A stretch of 64,000 bases of DNA from Xiphias gladius (taxonomy: Eukaryota; Chordata; Actinopteri; Istiophoriformes; Xiphiidae), in the NCBI RefSeq assembly GCF_016859285.1, contig NC_053415.1, positions 14,897,501 to 14,961,500 of the forward strand, written 5' to 3'. Positions 14,360-33,930 of the stretch are shown here, in pieces. The notes under the pieces were generated by a model. The model had not been told where the DNA came from and did no database searches. It saw nothing but the letters and a program-made list of their open reading frames with translations. Both the position numbers and the translations under genes were made by a program. Positions within the stretch are counted from its first letter, which is position 1. Each line of letters begins with the position of its first letter.

Positions 14360-17300
14360 TTATGTCATGAAGCAGTAATAAAAGCTGCTGTCTTGGAAGT
14401 CATATTCCTGCTTGATGTGCTGGAGCACACCACCCTGCTGTAACCGCATCCCGTAGAGTACTGCCTCACCATGGTCTTGAGCCAAGCCCACCTGCTGGAG
14501 CCACTCCACAAGTTCACAGCCAAGAAAACAGTCCACCCTCGTCCTCTTTCCACACCTGAAGGTCAAAAAGAAGCATTCACCCACAGGTCTATTGACTTTT
14601 CTTTACAAGCAGCCGCAAGAAGCAGAGGAGAATCAGACAGAGCCCACCAGCAGAGAATGATTTTTGAAGTATTGTGGTTTATGAATGACTCTAAATACAT
14701 TATATTCCAGGGAATATGTTTATTTAAGAGTTTTTCTGATCAACATCTGACTAGAGTAGCAGTGAGTACGACTATATGCTCTCACCTTCTCTTTTTAACA
14801 ATGTCATGACAACATTGGTCCTTGTGGTATTTGGTGAACTGGGTGCAGGTCATTCTGATATCTTCAGGCAAATCACTCTGCAGCTGCTCTTCTTGCTTCT
14901 GTCCATACCATAGATTGTATAACCTAAAGACCATACACAAAAACAAAATTTAAATGCATCTACACTGTATACCATATAGCGTAGTATACACATACTATAT
15001 ATAGACACAGCACATACAGTATATTGTGTGTGTAAAACCTTTAAATATGCTTTAAATGTTCTTTACCTCTTCTTAAATGGTAATATAATCAAATGCTTGT
15101 CCAGCCCAAACAGAGCGAAGGAGAGAAAACCCTGGCAACAGAAGACATGTCACGACACTGGTATGGTGTGACAATATATGCTAACAATCTTGGTACTAGA
15201 TTATTTGGAACCTAACCTGTCCATAGTTGGCCACAGCACAGAAGAACTGCAACTCCAAGTAGAGTCTACCAGGGATGCGGTTAAAGAGTAACCACAGGCA
15301 GCTGGACAAGTTCTGTCATGACAGGAATAAAGAGGGATTTTAGTTTTGAAATATGAAACCAGCTAATGCTGTTGGACAGGACGAGCCTCTAGGACCAGGT
15401 GAGTGAAACTTACTGCATTAGAGTGATTCATTTAGTGTCAGTTACGGAACAGGATGTATATAGTATACTGAACTGCCTTAAAAGTTGTGTCGGATAAGTA
15501 TTTTCAACATTTTTTAGATTCACAGAAACATAAAACCACACGCTGCGAGGTTTAATGGTATTTCTATTTAGTCTTATTTAATATGTTTCTTATCTCTTAT
15601 TTAATGGGTTTCTCTAGAGAAGTCTTCCTCTGATACTGACAGGAGGCAGAAATCACAGGGCTCAGCCATTTGTGTCTAATTTTGGTTTGTGGTGCACTAA
15701 ATATAATAATGCAGGTGGTTTACTCACAGCAAGCAAGCTGACAGTCAGAAGCAGACATAAGAGCACATGACGGGCCACTTGTCTATCTGCAACCTGTTGG
15801 AGCTCTTCCACCTGGACAAGCAGGCAATCTGTTGACTCACACCTATTCTCACACTGACCTGAGGGGGGCAGCAGAACAGAGATGTAAAATGATGAATCTT
15901 ATGAGTTTTAGAGAAAAGCTGTATATTCTTCAAACAGACGTTACACAATTATGGTTGTTGTGTGCTGATATGGTTAGGTTCTACTTAGTGGGGTTTGATG
16001 CATTTCAAATTCTTGGAATATTAAAAAGCATGTAATTTCCTTGTGAGTGCGATTGGTGTGTTGTTCATATTTGAGGTAATGATCATGTCACACGTGGGCT
16101 GGGGTGGTGCACATTCACATATGAGGCATGCTGATAACAAAGTGACAAAAGTGAAACTGATTCTCTGACTATGTTCCTACCAGACCAGTTCCCTTCACAC
16201 CAGAAGCGGAGAGCAGATGCAATATGTGAGTATAGTAATTCAATACACTAAGCATTACAATAATAAATCAGAGGGTAATTCAATGCAAGTAGTTTCACAT
16301 TTCATTTTTTCTAACCATCTCACTAAAACTGCAAAGCTCATCTTGAGTTAAAGATGAAGGTTTTCATGCTACTTCATCTGTGACCAACTTTCCCTTTGTG
16401 ATTTTATTAGTTATGGGGAAGCTTCTACTGTGTTCTATTTTTCAATTACTTATTTTTTATTAATATATTTACAACACTTGTGTTGCTTTAAGATATTGGA
16501 ATCATTTTATACTGTAATAACTAAGTATCCTACAAATCACATTCATATGATGAGAATTTAAGTATTTCTTTTCAACACTTGGGTTAGCGGCTTGTGTCTA
16601 TTAGTAGTCGTTGCTCACACTGTTAATATGACTATGACCATGATCTTTTACTAACCTTAACCAACTGTCTCAACTTAACCATAACAATGTTCCCACATGC
16701 AGGTAATAGAAGAACAATGAATCTAACCAGTAATTTCCCAACAGTCCTGTCTCAACATCCCCTTTTAAAGTAACACAAACTTTAGCCATGGAGGCTCAAT
16801 TACAAGTCAAAGATACTCTATTTTTGACAGCATCAATTGTGGGAAATTATGCATTTAATAATGCATTTTTCACTTTAAATAAGGAAGTTAACTTATCAGG
16901 AATTCAACTTATGTTTCCTCCAGATAACGACAACGAACAACTTTTCTTCCTACTTTGATCATTTTAGCGTTTACTTTGGGATTTTGTAATTTCAGAGGCT
17001 TTTTTTCTACTCATGTAACTGAAAACTATCCAATGCAAGATAGACATCAGACAGTTGCATTGCCTATGTGGCAGTTTGCTGTAGACGGCGTCTAGATAAG
17101 GTTTAGCCTTCACTTTGGATTATAGATTATTCTCTTCCTTTCCTCTCCAACTTGGGTTTTCCCAACTGACAAGCCATTTTAGATATTAGAAAATTCCTTT
17201 ATATGCTTCAGTGATTATCATGTGCTGTGATTTTAGTCATTAAGCTGTTGTGCTTTGCAACTTTGTCTTTACTCAGTGTCATCAAAGTGAAACCTTTAAA

Positions 17301-20300
17301 AAAAAAATGATAAGGAAGTAAATTTGAGTTTTCAAGTCTGAGTTACCTATTTACCATGAGTGAAAGTACCTCTGTTAAGATCTCCTGATGGGGCGGCTGG
17401 CTCAACCAGCATTTGGTTTTCTGGTTCAACTTCAGTCACAAGATCCTCTGCAGTGCCAGATGGAGAGTTTCCCTCTTGAATTTGGTCATTCTGGGCCCAG
17501 CTTCCTCTACTGAGACACACAAGTGAGCCCCCTCCCAGCAGTATGCTGAAGGCAACTACAACTGTGGTGCAGATTATCTGTCAATATACACAAATACAGT
17601 ATTAGGACTTTTAAGTAATTCTCAGATGGTTCCCAAACAGATCCTAAACAGCACAGGACATGAAAATAATTTCCATGTATGTTGTTACCTGTGGTTTGCC
17701 ATAAAAGGACGTTGAGTCGACAGTGGCAGACATTGTTTCTCCCGAAATGAGCAACAATGCAGTTACTAAGGCTGGAATCCTGTTAATATAAAGAAATAAT
17801 TTACACATAATCACTGACAGTATCAAAATGTAAAACATAAACAAGCTCATTGACACTGTCCTTAACCAGCAAAGTGACACTGAATTGTAGATGAAATTTA
17901 CAGGAATGTTTGTTTGATCATTTACATTCAACTTAGACGAAGACAAGTTTAGTTTCATTTCTCTGTTCCTTTTTCTTTAAAATAACTCACCCCCAGCCTG
18001 CAATGACTAACATGCCTGCTGAAACTTTCAGCTCCTCAAACCTTTTCATGAGCACAAGTGAGAGTGCTATTAAACCTAAAAGGTAAAAATATGCATTACA
18101 AAATTAGCAATCAAATGTCATATATTAGTAGAACCCATCAGGAGTAAAGTAATACAGTTTAATGTGAGGTTAATGTGATTGGATGGATGTGTTCATACAC
18201 AGCATACCTGGCCACACATAAGTACTGTAGAGTGAGGTACATAATAATGCGAAAGTCAGGACCTGCCCGATCAAGTTGTCTTCCTTCTCCACAAAGTTCC
18301 ACAGGATCATCCCAACACAAGTTAGAAACTAGAGACCATACCATAACAAATATTGGCATTTACTGATGTGAAGTTACATTTGCAGTTAGATATATTTTGT
18401 CTGTTTAATTAATAGCTAATAAAACCGCTTTAGAGCGTATGTGCTCACCTGTGCCAAGAAAAGGTTGACGGTAAACATGTGAGGTAGCCTCTTGAATTTC
18501 TTACTTAAAAACATGACAGCAATTGTCCAAACCTGTCAGAGAAAACACAAAGATTTCAAATTGTTCATGTTTACCGACAGAAAGACTTTTGCAAAGGTGC
18601 TGAATACAACTAATATTCAACTTTGTTGGCTTTTTATACAATTTAAAAGCAAAGGATAGGTGGAATTATTCAACAGAATGACATACTTGTGAAGCATTAA
18701 CTCTGAAGGACAACAATTTAAGTATAAGACACTGCGGAATAGTACCAAAACAAATGTAAACATGTTTCATTACAGCAAAGATTATAATTGTTTTATACAG
18801 GTTCCTTAAAAGATATGCTGAAAGTGAGAATAAATGAGGAAGTAAGTCTGTAAGTCAGTAAAGCATTTGCTCACACATCCTCTAAATGATGGAGCCTTTT
18901 GATGTTAACCTGCAACAGTGGTACAAACATCTAACAAGAAGCCATATTTTAGTATTTTCCCTTTACTTGTGTCAAACAATAGAAACTATCAATGGTGAAT
19001 TGTGCCATGTTTGGGGAAAGTATAGTGATTGACTTAAATCATGGCAGACTAAACTGCTTTCAGTTATGAGGTGAAACGTGCTCTAATATGAACTTTATGA
19101 AGTTATTTTGACTGTTTACTTCAGTTCCCCCATACTGAGATAAAACAAAATAAACAAAAGAATCAGATGATAGAAAGTCAGTTATAAAAGACTATCCAAT
19201 AACAAACCTTCATATGTCACAATTAAGTAACTAGTTGTGACTCACCAGTGCAACTAAACTCACTATACTTATGTTAAAGCTGATATTCTGCAGTGAGTTC
19301 ACCACAAGCTGAGGATCCATCTGATGGATTGTAAGTAACCAGGCAGAAACATACATTATTGGTGCTGAGAGAAAAGTGCTGATGACCATCCCAGAGGTCA
19401 CCTGTTAGGAAGTAGAATAAAAAAAATCATGTGCAGTGAGTTACAAAGAAAAAAACCCAAAAGTACAGTATCTGAATGGAATATAGAAGGTCAGAAGGTA
19501 GATGTCAACTCACAACTTCTAGCTCCGCGTTATAATAGACAGCATAGATAGCCACACTTGGAGCAGTGGGAAACACTCCATAAAGAAAGGCATAATTGGA
19601 GAGGCTTGAGTGGTTCAAAGTGCTGGTGTTGCTGTTGTCCAACAGATCTACCATGTCCTTACAAATCAGGGGCATTAGCAACCTGAAAGTCAAATCAAAA
19701 GACTGGTGTCATGTACCGTGTATTAAAATACTTACATAGACTAGCTATTATCATGCTATACACTCCTGAGACCTCTTAACATGTCGTCCATTTGGTAAAA
19801 GGCTTGTGGTCTGAGAAAGGTCTGAGTCATCCAAACCATCAGCACAAAACACGTGTTGGGAGCACTTTACAAAGCATTAACTTGCTGACTCTCTCTGCAC
19901 TCCTAGAGAATGTCATTATAAGAATGCAAGGTCATCTGATAACACAAAGTCTTCTCTTTTACAAAATGACCATCAGGTGCAGTGAAGACGTTAGTGTTTT
20001 CCACTCACAGTTTTGCGGTAATGAGTAATATCAGCGTAACAACTGTGGATCTGGTTAATTTCCTCAACTGGCCCACCATGGACAGACCCAAGTAGAACAG
20101 AGCAGCTCCCCCGAAAGAGTTGGCCAGGCCATCCACAAATTCAGCCATGAAAGCAGGAATTGTCTGTTGCAGGGCAAAGTGGGCGATGATGCCGATGACC
20201 ACCATGAATACTATAGGGTTCTTTAAGACCTGTAAAACTACAATTCCCACTATCAGAAGTTTACTCTGCTGGTGGTTTCCCTGATCCCTCCACTTCTGGA

Positions 20301-21937
20301 TCTCACAGAAGGCAAAGCCGATGGGATTTAGAAGCATCAGAGACACAGGTGCAACCAGGTAGATGTACTGGAGGTACTCTGGGTATGTGCTCTGGTATAG
20401 GGCTTCAACTGTGGACAAAGATGAAGACAAATGGTTCAGTATGTTGGGATGTGGTGCAACAGCAGTCAAGAAAGTCAAGAAGAACATCTGAGTCCTCAAA
20501 CATGCAGATGCAGAAATATTTATGTTGACACTTTTTGTTTTATGAAACATATGCTTTACACATAAGGCCCCTGGGCCCTCATTTATCAACACCGGTACAA
20601 GATAGGTCCTGAGATCACTCCCTAAATGAAAAATTACGGATTGAGTAATGATTGGATCATTACGTAAACAAATCGCTTCGAGGTCTGTAAATGATTAGAT
20701 TTAAATATGTCTCTGTAAGAGATGGGAGTCTGAAGAACTGACTCAGAAGAGCCTCTAGCAGAGCAACAGTTCAAATATGAAAGTTCCTTAAGTTTTAGTC
20801 ATTTAAGTGAAAGCAAAATAAAAGATACTTATTGGAAATGTCAATATTCGATTATTAAATATAAGAAAAATATAGTTAAGGAGTAAGTTGGTGCTGCTAT
20901 TAATTGTGCGTAAGTGAAATGAAGAACTGCTGAAATCAATTTCCACTACATTTGAAATTTGCATAAATATCGGTTACTCAGACATGTTAAAATTGGTTTG
21001 TAGAAGACAACTAGAAGCCTGAGTGTCTGTAAAAGAATGTAAACAGACTATAAACACAGTAACATTATTTTTTTTTCTTCAGAAGTTGACAAGTGGGCCA
21101 CTTAGCCCAGTTTTGGTGGTTATTTCATGCACACCTCTCCATTTCAACCAGAGGTAGCTGAATGTAAGCATGATCAGAGGTATGCTTATATTTATGGAGA
21201 ACCTTGACTGTGAGTGCAAAATAAGGAATCCCACTTGGGTGAAGTGATCACCCTCGTGGATTAGAACATTTCTGTTTGAATGCACTGTTGATAAAGTAGG
21301 GACCTGAAAACAGTGATATCCAGTTCGGTATATTTAGGTACTTTACAGTGTAACAAAGGGATAGTTATACTTTTGGTTTGATGGATGGGGAAGCGTTAAG
21401 ACAGCATGATTACAGATGCAGCAGTAAATTAAAGCCACTGTGGGTGGTATGCTTAAAGGTATTACACTTACCAATAGGATATCCCAAAGCAAAGTCATTG
21501 CTTTGTGTGGCAAATATTGAGAAGAGCCCAGCTTTACTATAGCGACTCTCAGGACTGGAAACAATCAGCGTGAGGACGCATACCATGAAAAACACAGACA
21601 CTTTGGCGATGAGGATGCTCCAGAGAAATGGCCAGATGACATTACCAAAGTCAAGCAGTACCATATTCTTGAACAGCAGCGCTGGGAGGGCAAACTTTGA
21701 CACGAAATTCCCCAATCCTTTTGCCTGGGTGGAGGTGATGATGTTTGCCCTTCCTGCGATGTACCCACACAGAATTATCCCGAAGCACTCCAAGAGAGCC
21801 GGGAAGAGCTTGGCAATGGACATGGTGGAGGGAAGAGCAGAAGGGTCCGAGGCTTCCTCTTCATAGAGAAAGTTGAAGATGGGGGTTCTCCCCGGTGTCT
21901 CCATGGTGCTGGTCCTCCCTCCAGAGACACCTGTCAT
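14360..21937 (-). CDS. gpr155: GPR155 / LYCHOS, lysosomal cholesterol-sensing transporter-GPCR fusion, complete
   Basis: Fourteen coding exons in transcript order: 21937-21472, 20408-20009, 19682-19514, 19401-19246, 18532-18449, 18328-18208, 18075-17991, 17779-17689, 17577-17370, 15858-15728, 15312-15217, 15131-15067, 14923-14786, 14555-14360. All phases agree; the length is 801 aa. A second ATG at 21904 (METPGR) has a stronger Kozak context and would give 790 aa. The N-terminal half is a PIN/auxin-carrier-like membrane domain (LFPALLECFGIILCGYIAGR, IFATQSNDFALGYPI). It is followed by GPCR-like helices and a C-terminal DEP domain (about residues 705-795; CGKRTRVDCFLGCELVEWLQ). In mammals this lysosomal protein senses cholesterol and activates mTORC1 through GATOR1. 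The protein is shorter than human (about 870 aa), mainly in the cytoplasmic loop and the tail after DEP. The donor of the exon at 17370 has an in-phase alternative 15 nt further on. Confidence 0.94.
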
Positions 21938-22680
21938 GCCTGTTTAGCGGTCATGTTAATGTCATGGCCGACACTCCCTCGGCACTACCAGGTACCAAGA
22001 GAGGCAAAGGTACAGTTAAAGGAGTGATTAAAGTAGTTACGGTAAGAGGGCTGGTTCAAAGGTAACCAGATAACGGACAACTTCAAACGCAGCGCTTAAT
22101 ACGTTAGTTCACCGAAAACATCATCATACGGTTGAAAGGACCCCTTTTAGAGAAGTTGTAAAGTTGCTACCATAGAGCCAACGGGCATAGCCATTTCAAT
22201 ATAGTTATTAAAGTCACTCTCAGCTCTCTAACAGCAACTGTGCTCTCTCGTGTATCGGTGTGTCCGCCAACTTCCCGCTGGTAGGAGTAGCTAAAGAGTT
22301 AGCCACCTAGCTAACGTTAAGCTGGCGGATCGACGCCGACCGTGTGGTCGACGGAGCCAACTGACGACCGAACTTCACCGCAGGAGTCAGTCCGCCGTTA
22401 CAACGCTGTTCACGTGACTCTCAACTAAATGCTCATAGTTGTCGTTACGAAGCTTTCGCTCCAGCTCCCACCCAGCAACTTTCATAATCCGCGACTTGTC
22501 AACACAACTTCGCCAATCACGCTTTCAACGCGGGGGAGAGGGGCGGAGTTGACTCCGCCTCGCCGCCTACCTCCGAGCGAAGGGCAACGTGTCAGCGTTC
22601 AAGGTGCAAAGGTACGTTGTGCAATGAGCCGCCACCAGTTACGCGTTCGTCTTTGCCGCTCATAAAGGATGATTTGAAAC
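21938..22680 (-). promoter_or_regulatory. gpr155: gpr155 5' leader and promoter region
   Basis: This stretch upstream of the gpr155 start is comparatively GC-rich in parts and has no coding exon. An E-box CACGTG lies at 22411-22416 within TTCACGTGAC, 9 of 10 bases of the CLEAR element bound by TFEB. An in-frame TAA just upstream of the first ATG limits the reading frame. The exact transcription start and any 5' UTR intron are not determined. Confidence 0.4.
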
Positions 22681-23965
22681 GACATACAGTACCCGCCCCC
22701 CCTTGATTCTCGGCCTCCCGCTCGTCTTCTCTCTCCCTCTGCGCGTTCGTTTCCCTCTCCTGGACGCGTGAATGTGCTTGGGGGTTGCCCGAAATGCAAA
22801 TGGAAAAATAATGTTAGATAATCTTCTTACACCTCCTAAATGCACTATAAAAACTTTATTACTGATTACCCTAATAACCCCTGGAGGTGCGTGCATTTAC
22901 TTGATGATTCAGTTATTTTTTACAAGAGTGACACTGAATGGGATCAAAGGGGAAGGGGCCCTACTGAGGCTTTACATGTACAGCGTGATTTTTCCACCTC
23001 ACCACCATTTTTCTTTATTGTTTACTTGATTAATATTTTGCGCTATCATTTTTAAATAGTTTTTATATTTCTTTTTGTTTTACACAAACATAAATAATTA
23101 TCTTTTTTTTTTTTTTTTTTTTTACAGTGATGCATGTGTTAAGCTGCTGAAAGATGTTTCTTTGTTGATAGTGTTAAACAAAGACAAACAATAAGGCCTG
23201 CTCGTTATGAGAGCTCGTGTTATATTTATTCGGTTTAAGCCGCACTAGGCAATATCTCTGCGTTAATGATGGATCATATAACTGGGTAATGTGTGCAAGG
23301 GGTGACTTGTAGTGACAAACCCACACCGAATTATTACCCAACTCCGCACTGTCCCTCAGCTTTTGTGATAGCATGTTATAGTTTGTGTTTACAGCTTGTT
23401 GCTCTGCCCCCAAGTGGCCAACAACAACAACAAACAATTAATGCAGCTTTAAATTTTGATTCATATTCCATGTAAATGATTTTGTCAACGCGGAGGTCTA
23501 TATGGTGTGTCAAAGCAATCTCCACACCGAGAAGAGACATAGAGAGTCTTTTAAAGGGCAGAACTGAACTTCAGTACATTCTGAGAACCAACCACTTCCT
23601 TACTTATTCTTTGATCATTTCTTCATCAGGAAACTTGTCCAACTTCGGTCTATATTTTATTTAGGCAGAGATTTTTATTAAACACTGATGCATTATGCAG
23701 TTTTATATATTTTGTTAAAAGAAAAACAAAGGGTCAAAACATGTTTATTCCTCAAAGTAAGATATAGTAATGAGACCAAGACCAAGTCTCGATTACTATT
23801 TTTGTAGTCAAATTTAGATATATCCTGTCTACCATGCCACCAACATGTTTACATGCAAATTCTACCCAGGGTGTAGACCCTCACATTCCATGAATAATGG
23901 TAGCTACCTGTAAGGCCTGGGTCAGATAAGCTTAGCTAATGACAGGCCTGTGTCACACACAGCTG
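22681..23965. other. gene-free stretch upstream of the gpr155 remnant
   Basis: No coding exon is recognised. It contains a T-run near 23104-23123. Nothing resembling WIPF1, which I recall occupying the corresponding human interval, is visible. Confidence 0.4.
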
Positions 23966-24290
23966 TCAGAGCAACAAGGCTCAGTGGGCTGATGTTAAGC
24001 TATTCTCCTCCTATGATTTCATCAAGAGTTCAGGATCCAACAGATAAACAACCAGGCAAAAATATATGTTCGAGCTAAAAGTGCAAAGGTAGGAAATTGT
24101 TTTCGTGTTTGAATGTCAAATATAGGGTTGGTAGAAAAATTTACACAAAGTAAACAGTGGAATGAGAAACAGTGGTAAACACTCCACAAAGAAAGGAGTC
24201 ATTGGAGAGGTTTCAGTGTTTCAGAAAGCTTTTGTTGCTATTGTCCAATACATCTCCCATGTCTTTGAAAATGACGGGCAAGTGGAAAAC
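23966..24290 (-). pseudogene. decayed duplicate of two gpr155 exons
   Basis: Minus-strand sequence here resembles gpr155 coding exons 3 (19682-19514) and 4 (19401-19246), in the same order and orientation. The exon-3 part (about 24168-24290) matches by eye at roughly 75-80% over about 115 bases. Read in the parental frame it retains LDNSN-like and SN-like segments but has TGA where the gene has TCA. The exon-4 part (about 23966-24090) is shorter: about 10 bases are lost in the middle and about 20 at its 5' side, removing the acceptor. The donor GT has become AC. Intron-like sequence lies between the two, so this is a DNA-level duplication and not a retrocopy. It is non-functional. No other exons of a second copy were found. 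Confidence 0.8.
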
Positions 24291-24516
24291 TATCTTAGCC
24301 AGAATATCAGCCTGTTACACAGTAATTCCATTGTCAGAATTCACGTGTGACTGTATTATAGCTAATAATTTCTACATCTACCAGTAGATGTTTATGATAT
24401 CTAAAAATGTGTTGCATAACTGATCAGTCACATGCTGTATGTCAGAAAGGAGGTCATAAAGGATTCAACAACATACACTAATCAAGATCAGTGACCCAGA
24501 CAATGGACAAAACCTT

Positions 24517-24522
24517 TTTATT
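24517..24522 (-). terminator. chrna1: chrna1 poly(A) signal (AATAAA)
   Basis: TTTATT on the + strand is AATAAA on the minus strand, about 355 nt past the chrna1 stop codon. It is the first canonical hexamer noticed downstream. Confidence 0.55.
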
Positions 24523-24877
24523 AAGTTGTTACCTATAAACATGTCTAGGAAAACTGGACAATATTCCAAAAAGTCTGATAACTTTTGAAGTAATTCATTA
24601 TTCAAATTGCACACATATATTCCTTAGAAAAAAAAACACTGCTTTGTTTTAAAATATGCTGAAGTGTACTGTATACAACATGTTCTTGTAGATATACAAA
24701 AAAGAAAGCATTCTTCAAACACCAAAAAGCAAACATACACAGACTTCCACAAGCCTTGGTGTAGACTGCGGAATGCTGCAGCAACTGCAGCTTCAAAAAC
24801 AAAGATAATACGTTTCGCTTTGAGCAACGAACTAGTCATCTGAGAAGTTAAAAAGGTTAAACATAAGGCACAAGCCT

Positions 24878-33117
<8,240 letters not shown>

Positions 33118-33689
33118 TCTTGTCAATAAACCCAGGCATCCAAAACCAAGATCCAACTTCAACACGTTGCCTGTTGACCACTTGAGACTAAAAAAGGTTT
33201 GACCCACCTAAAACATTCTTTCAGGACTGGCAATTGACTTACTGTACAACCTCCAGGCTCTCCACTGGCAACCTTGTTGTTATTGTCTGACAGCGGATGT
33301 GAGTGACTTGATGCCAATGCTTGTCATTTGAGAGGGCCACATTCTTTGTCATCTGTTATAAGATCAACATGCCAGCGTAATCCACCACTGAAATATCTCA
33401 TCGTGAACTTGGCCGTGCACAACCATGAGGTGCAAAGACACAACACATGCTCCCTGCCCTCAGTTTTTCTTGTATCAGTGATAAACTATTAATGCTGCCT
33501 TTAAATCTATAAAAGATGTTTCCACATTGAATGATGATTTCACATACATGTATATAATCTGTATCTGTTTGTTCCATGAAAAAAATCTACGTGTCCTGGC
33601 TCATTTTAATGTGGGTGACATATGACATATCTAGTATTATTTTAAAGCTTTGGATCTTAAACTACAATTGAAAAATAAAGCACTGTCAA

Positions 33690-33930
33690 GTTCATTACTG
33701 ACCTTGGAAACAGTAGTTGACAAAACAATCTCGTCACAATGTTCATTTAGTCGCAGTTTTAGACCTTTGATCGTATCACATGATCATTAGTAGATGTTCA
33801 AACTTCTATTTTTTTGAGCACTTTGGGGACTTCATTTAGTGTACTTGAGAAAAAAAAAAGAAAATTGAACATCTGCTGAGGAAATTCTGATCGAAAGCTC
33901 CAGAAACAGCTACTGGACCTCAGTGTGAGC
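33690..33930. repeat. palindromic interspersed element (family A, most complete copy)
   Basis: It starts GACCTTGGAAACAGTAGTTG. The left part (about 33757-33830) is the approximate reverse complement of the right part (about 33850-33915): ACATCTGCTGAGGAAATTCT and GATCGAAAGCTCCAGAAACA on the right match the left arm inverted. This suggests a MITE-like foldback element. Confidence 0.55.
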
